Shown: one piece after another, positions 7,236 to 7,417 of the stretch | Layout of the letters: each line of letters opens with the position of its first letter | How positions within the stretch are numbered: the first letter of the stretch is position 1 | NCBI GenBank assembly: GCA_050013795.1 | Contig: JBEKEO010000254.1 | Coordinates: forward strand, 1 to 7,417 | Direction: 5' to 3' | Origin: CAWHOW01 sp050013795 | Lineage (GTDB): Bacteria > Bacteroidota > Bacteroidia > Bacteroidales > CG2-30-32-10 | DNA: 7,417 nt | Notes under the pieces: model-generated | Database searches by the model: none | The model's input: only the letters and a program-made list of their open reading frames with translations | What the model was told of the DNA's origin: nothing | Made by a program: the position numbers and the translations under genes

Positions 7236-7338
7236 AAAAAACCCGTAAGTAATTCAAAAGGTTTATTAAAACCTCAGAAAAGATACGTATAGAGCTGCCG
7301 GATTTTTCAAACGTCCACTGTCCCGAATTAACGGGTTT
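7236..7338 (-). repeat. Long-range inverted repeat ending in a U-tract ahead of rny
   Basis: The plus-strand arms are 7239-7255 and 7325-7338. Eight pairs (AAACCCGT with ACGGGTTT) and six pairs (TAATTC with GAATTA) are separated by a three-base bulge (7247-7249), making 14 pairs closing a 69-base interior. On the minus strand the distal arm leads into six U (7241-7236, overlapping the arm), 36 bases before the rny ATG. It uses bases that also belong to the apical part of the rod, so the two folds exclude each other. It could act as a terminator with a long loop or as a switch controlling read-through into rny. Confidence 0.5.
7259..7274 (-). terminator. Weak hairpin terminator candidate after the RNA rod
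   Basis: On the minus strand AGGTTT (7274-7269) pairs perfectly with AAACCT (7264-7259) around a TAAT loop, and three more T follow. It lies 16 bases beyond the end of the candidate small RNA, where a 3' end would be expected. The stem is short and only moderately stable, and the U-tract is short, so it may be just a processing or pausing site. Confidence 0.3.
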
Positions 7339-7395
7339 CCCGATCAAAGACCGGGATGAGGCCTGTTTTAGAAACCACGAGCGTCCGCCCTAATT
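7285..7395 (-). ncRNA. Candidate structured RNA, possibly a compact 6S RNA
   Basis: The minus-strand transcript can fold into an irregular rod of about 103 nt. The closing stem is TAGGGC (7392-7387) with GCTCTA (7295-7290), six pairs with one wobble. It is followed by a large internal bubble, then GG (7376-7375) with CC (7301-7300), TTTC (7374-7371) with GAAA (7308-7305), and AAAC (7368-7365) with GTTT (7312-7309), then an apical stem TCCCG (7356-7352) with CGGGA (7325-7321). A rod with a central open bubble is the shape of 6S RNA, which mimics an open promoter and binds RNA polymerase. I recall 6S (ssrS) being annotated between zapA and rny in this phylum, but that is memory and zapA would lie outside the window. 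This stretch is also more GC-rich than its flanks, as expected for a structured RNA. Ends are approximate. The alternative is a cis-acting leader of rny. Confidence 0.5.
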
Positions 7396-7417
7396 TGTTG
7401 TTTGTTAAGTTTTAAAA

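Noticed and set aside
7261..7395. Cobalamin riboswitch on the plus strand (CCACTG within the right-end intergenic region)
   Set aside because: Only a short resemblance to the GCCACTG block; the other conserved blocks are missing, and no plus-strand target gene is visible.
7290..7400. RNase P RNA, tmRNA or SRP RNA in the right-end intergenic region
   Set aside because: None of their hallmark sequences (for example the RNase P core GAGGAAAGTCC or a tRNA-like end) is present, and the length does not fit RNase P RNA or tmRNA.

Overview
The window looks like chromosomal DNA of a low-GC member of the Bacteroidota. Three things point that way: an RNase Y gene with a structured-RNA candidate in its leader, a 445-residue hexameric-type glutamate dehydrogenase, and a large protein joining receiver domains to a pyruvate-phosphate-dikinase ATP-grasp domain, an architecture I associate with this phylum. 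Starts also lack Shine-Dalgarno sequences and sit in A/T-rich leaders, which is usual there. I see no mobile element, CRISPR array, tRNA or rRNA. Most of the window is housekeeping.

Layout, left to right. Bases 1-422 (+) hold the C-terminal end of a family-4-type glycosyltransferase that runs in from the left. A strong bidirectional terminator (458-493) separates it from the convergent gdhA (508-1845, -). A 282-base A/T-rich divergent intergenic region follows. It holds a possible gdhA promoter and, near its right end, three half-sites that can form two competing hairpins ahead of the next gene. Bases 2128-5521 (+) encode a GAF-like / pseudo-receiver / receiver / PPDK-N ATP-grasp protein. It is split into two frames at about 4100-4115, where a stretch of the ATP-grasp domain also appears to be missing. 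A terminator at 5571-5598 faces rny (5643-7199, -), which encodes RNase Y. The right end (7200-7417) has no protein gene. On the minus strand it can fold into a rod of about 103 nt resembling a small 6S-type RNA, and it also contains a long-range 14-bp inverted repeat ending in a U-tract.

The genes do not form one pathway. GdhA handles ammonium/glutamate, RNase Y handles mRNA turnover at the membrane, and the glycosyltransferase probably belongs to a surface-polysaccharide gene set to the left. The points most worth a second look are the broken ATP-grasp protein, its unusual sensor/receiver architecture, and the RNA structures ahead of rny and ahead of the broken gene. I did not find a convincing new multi-gene system.
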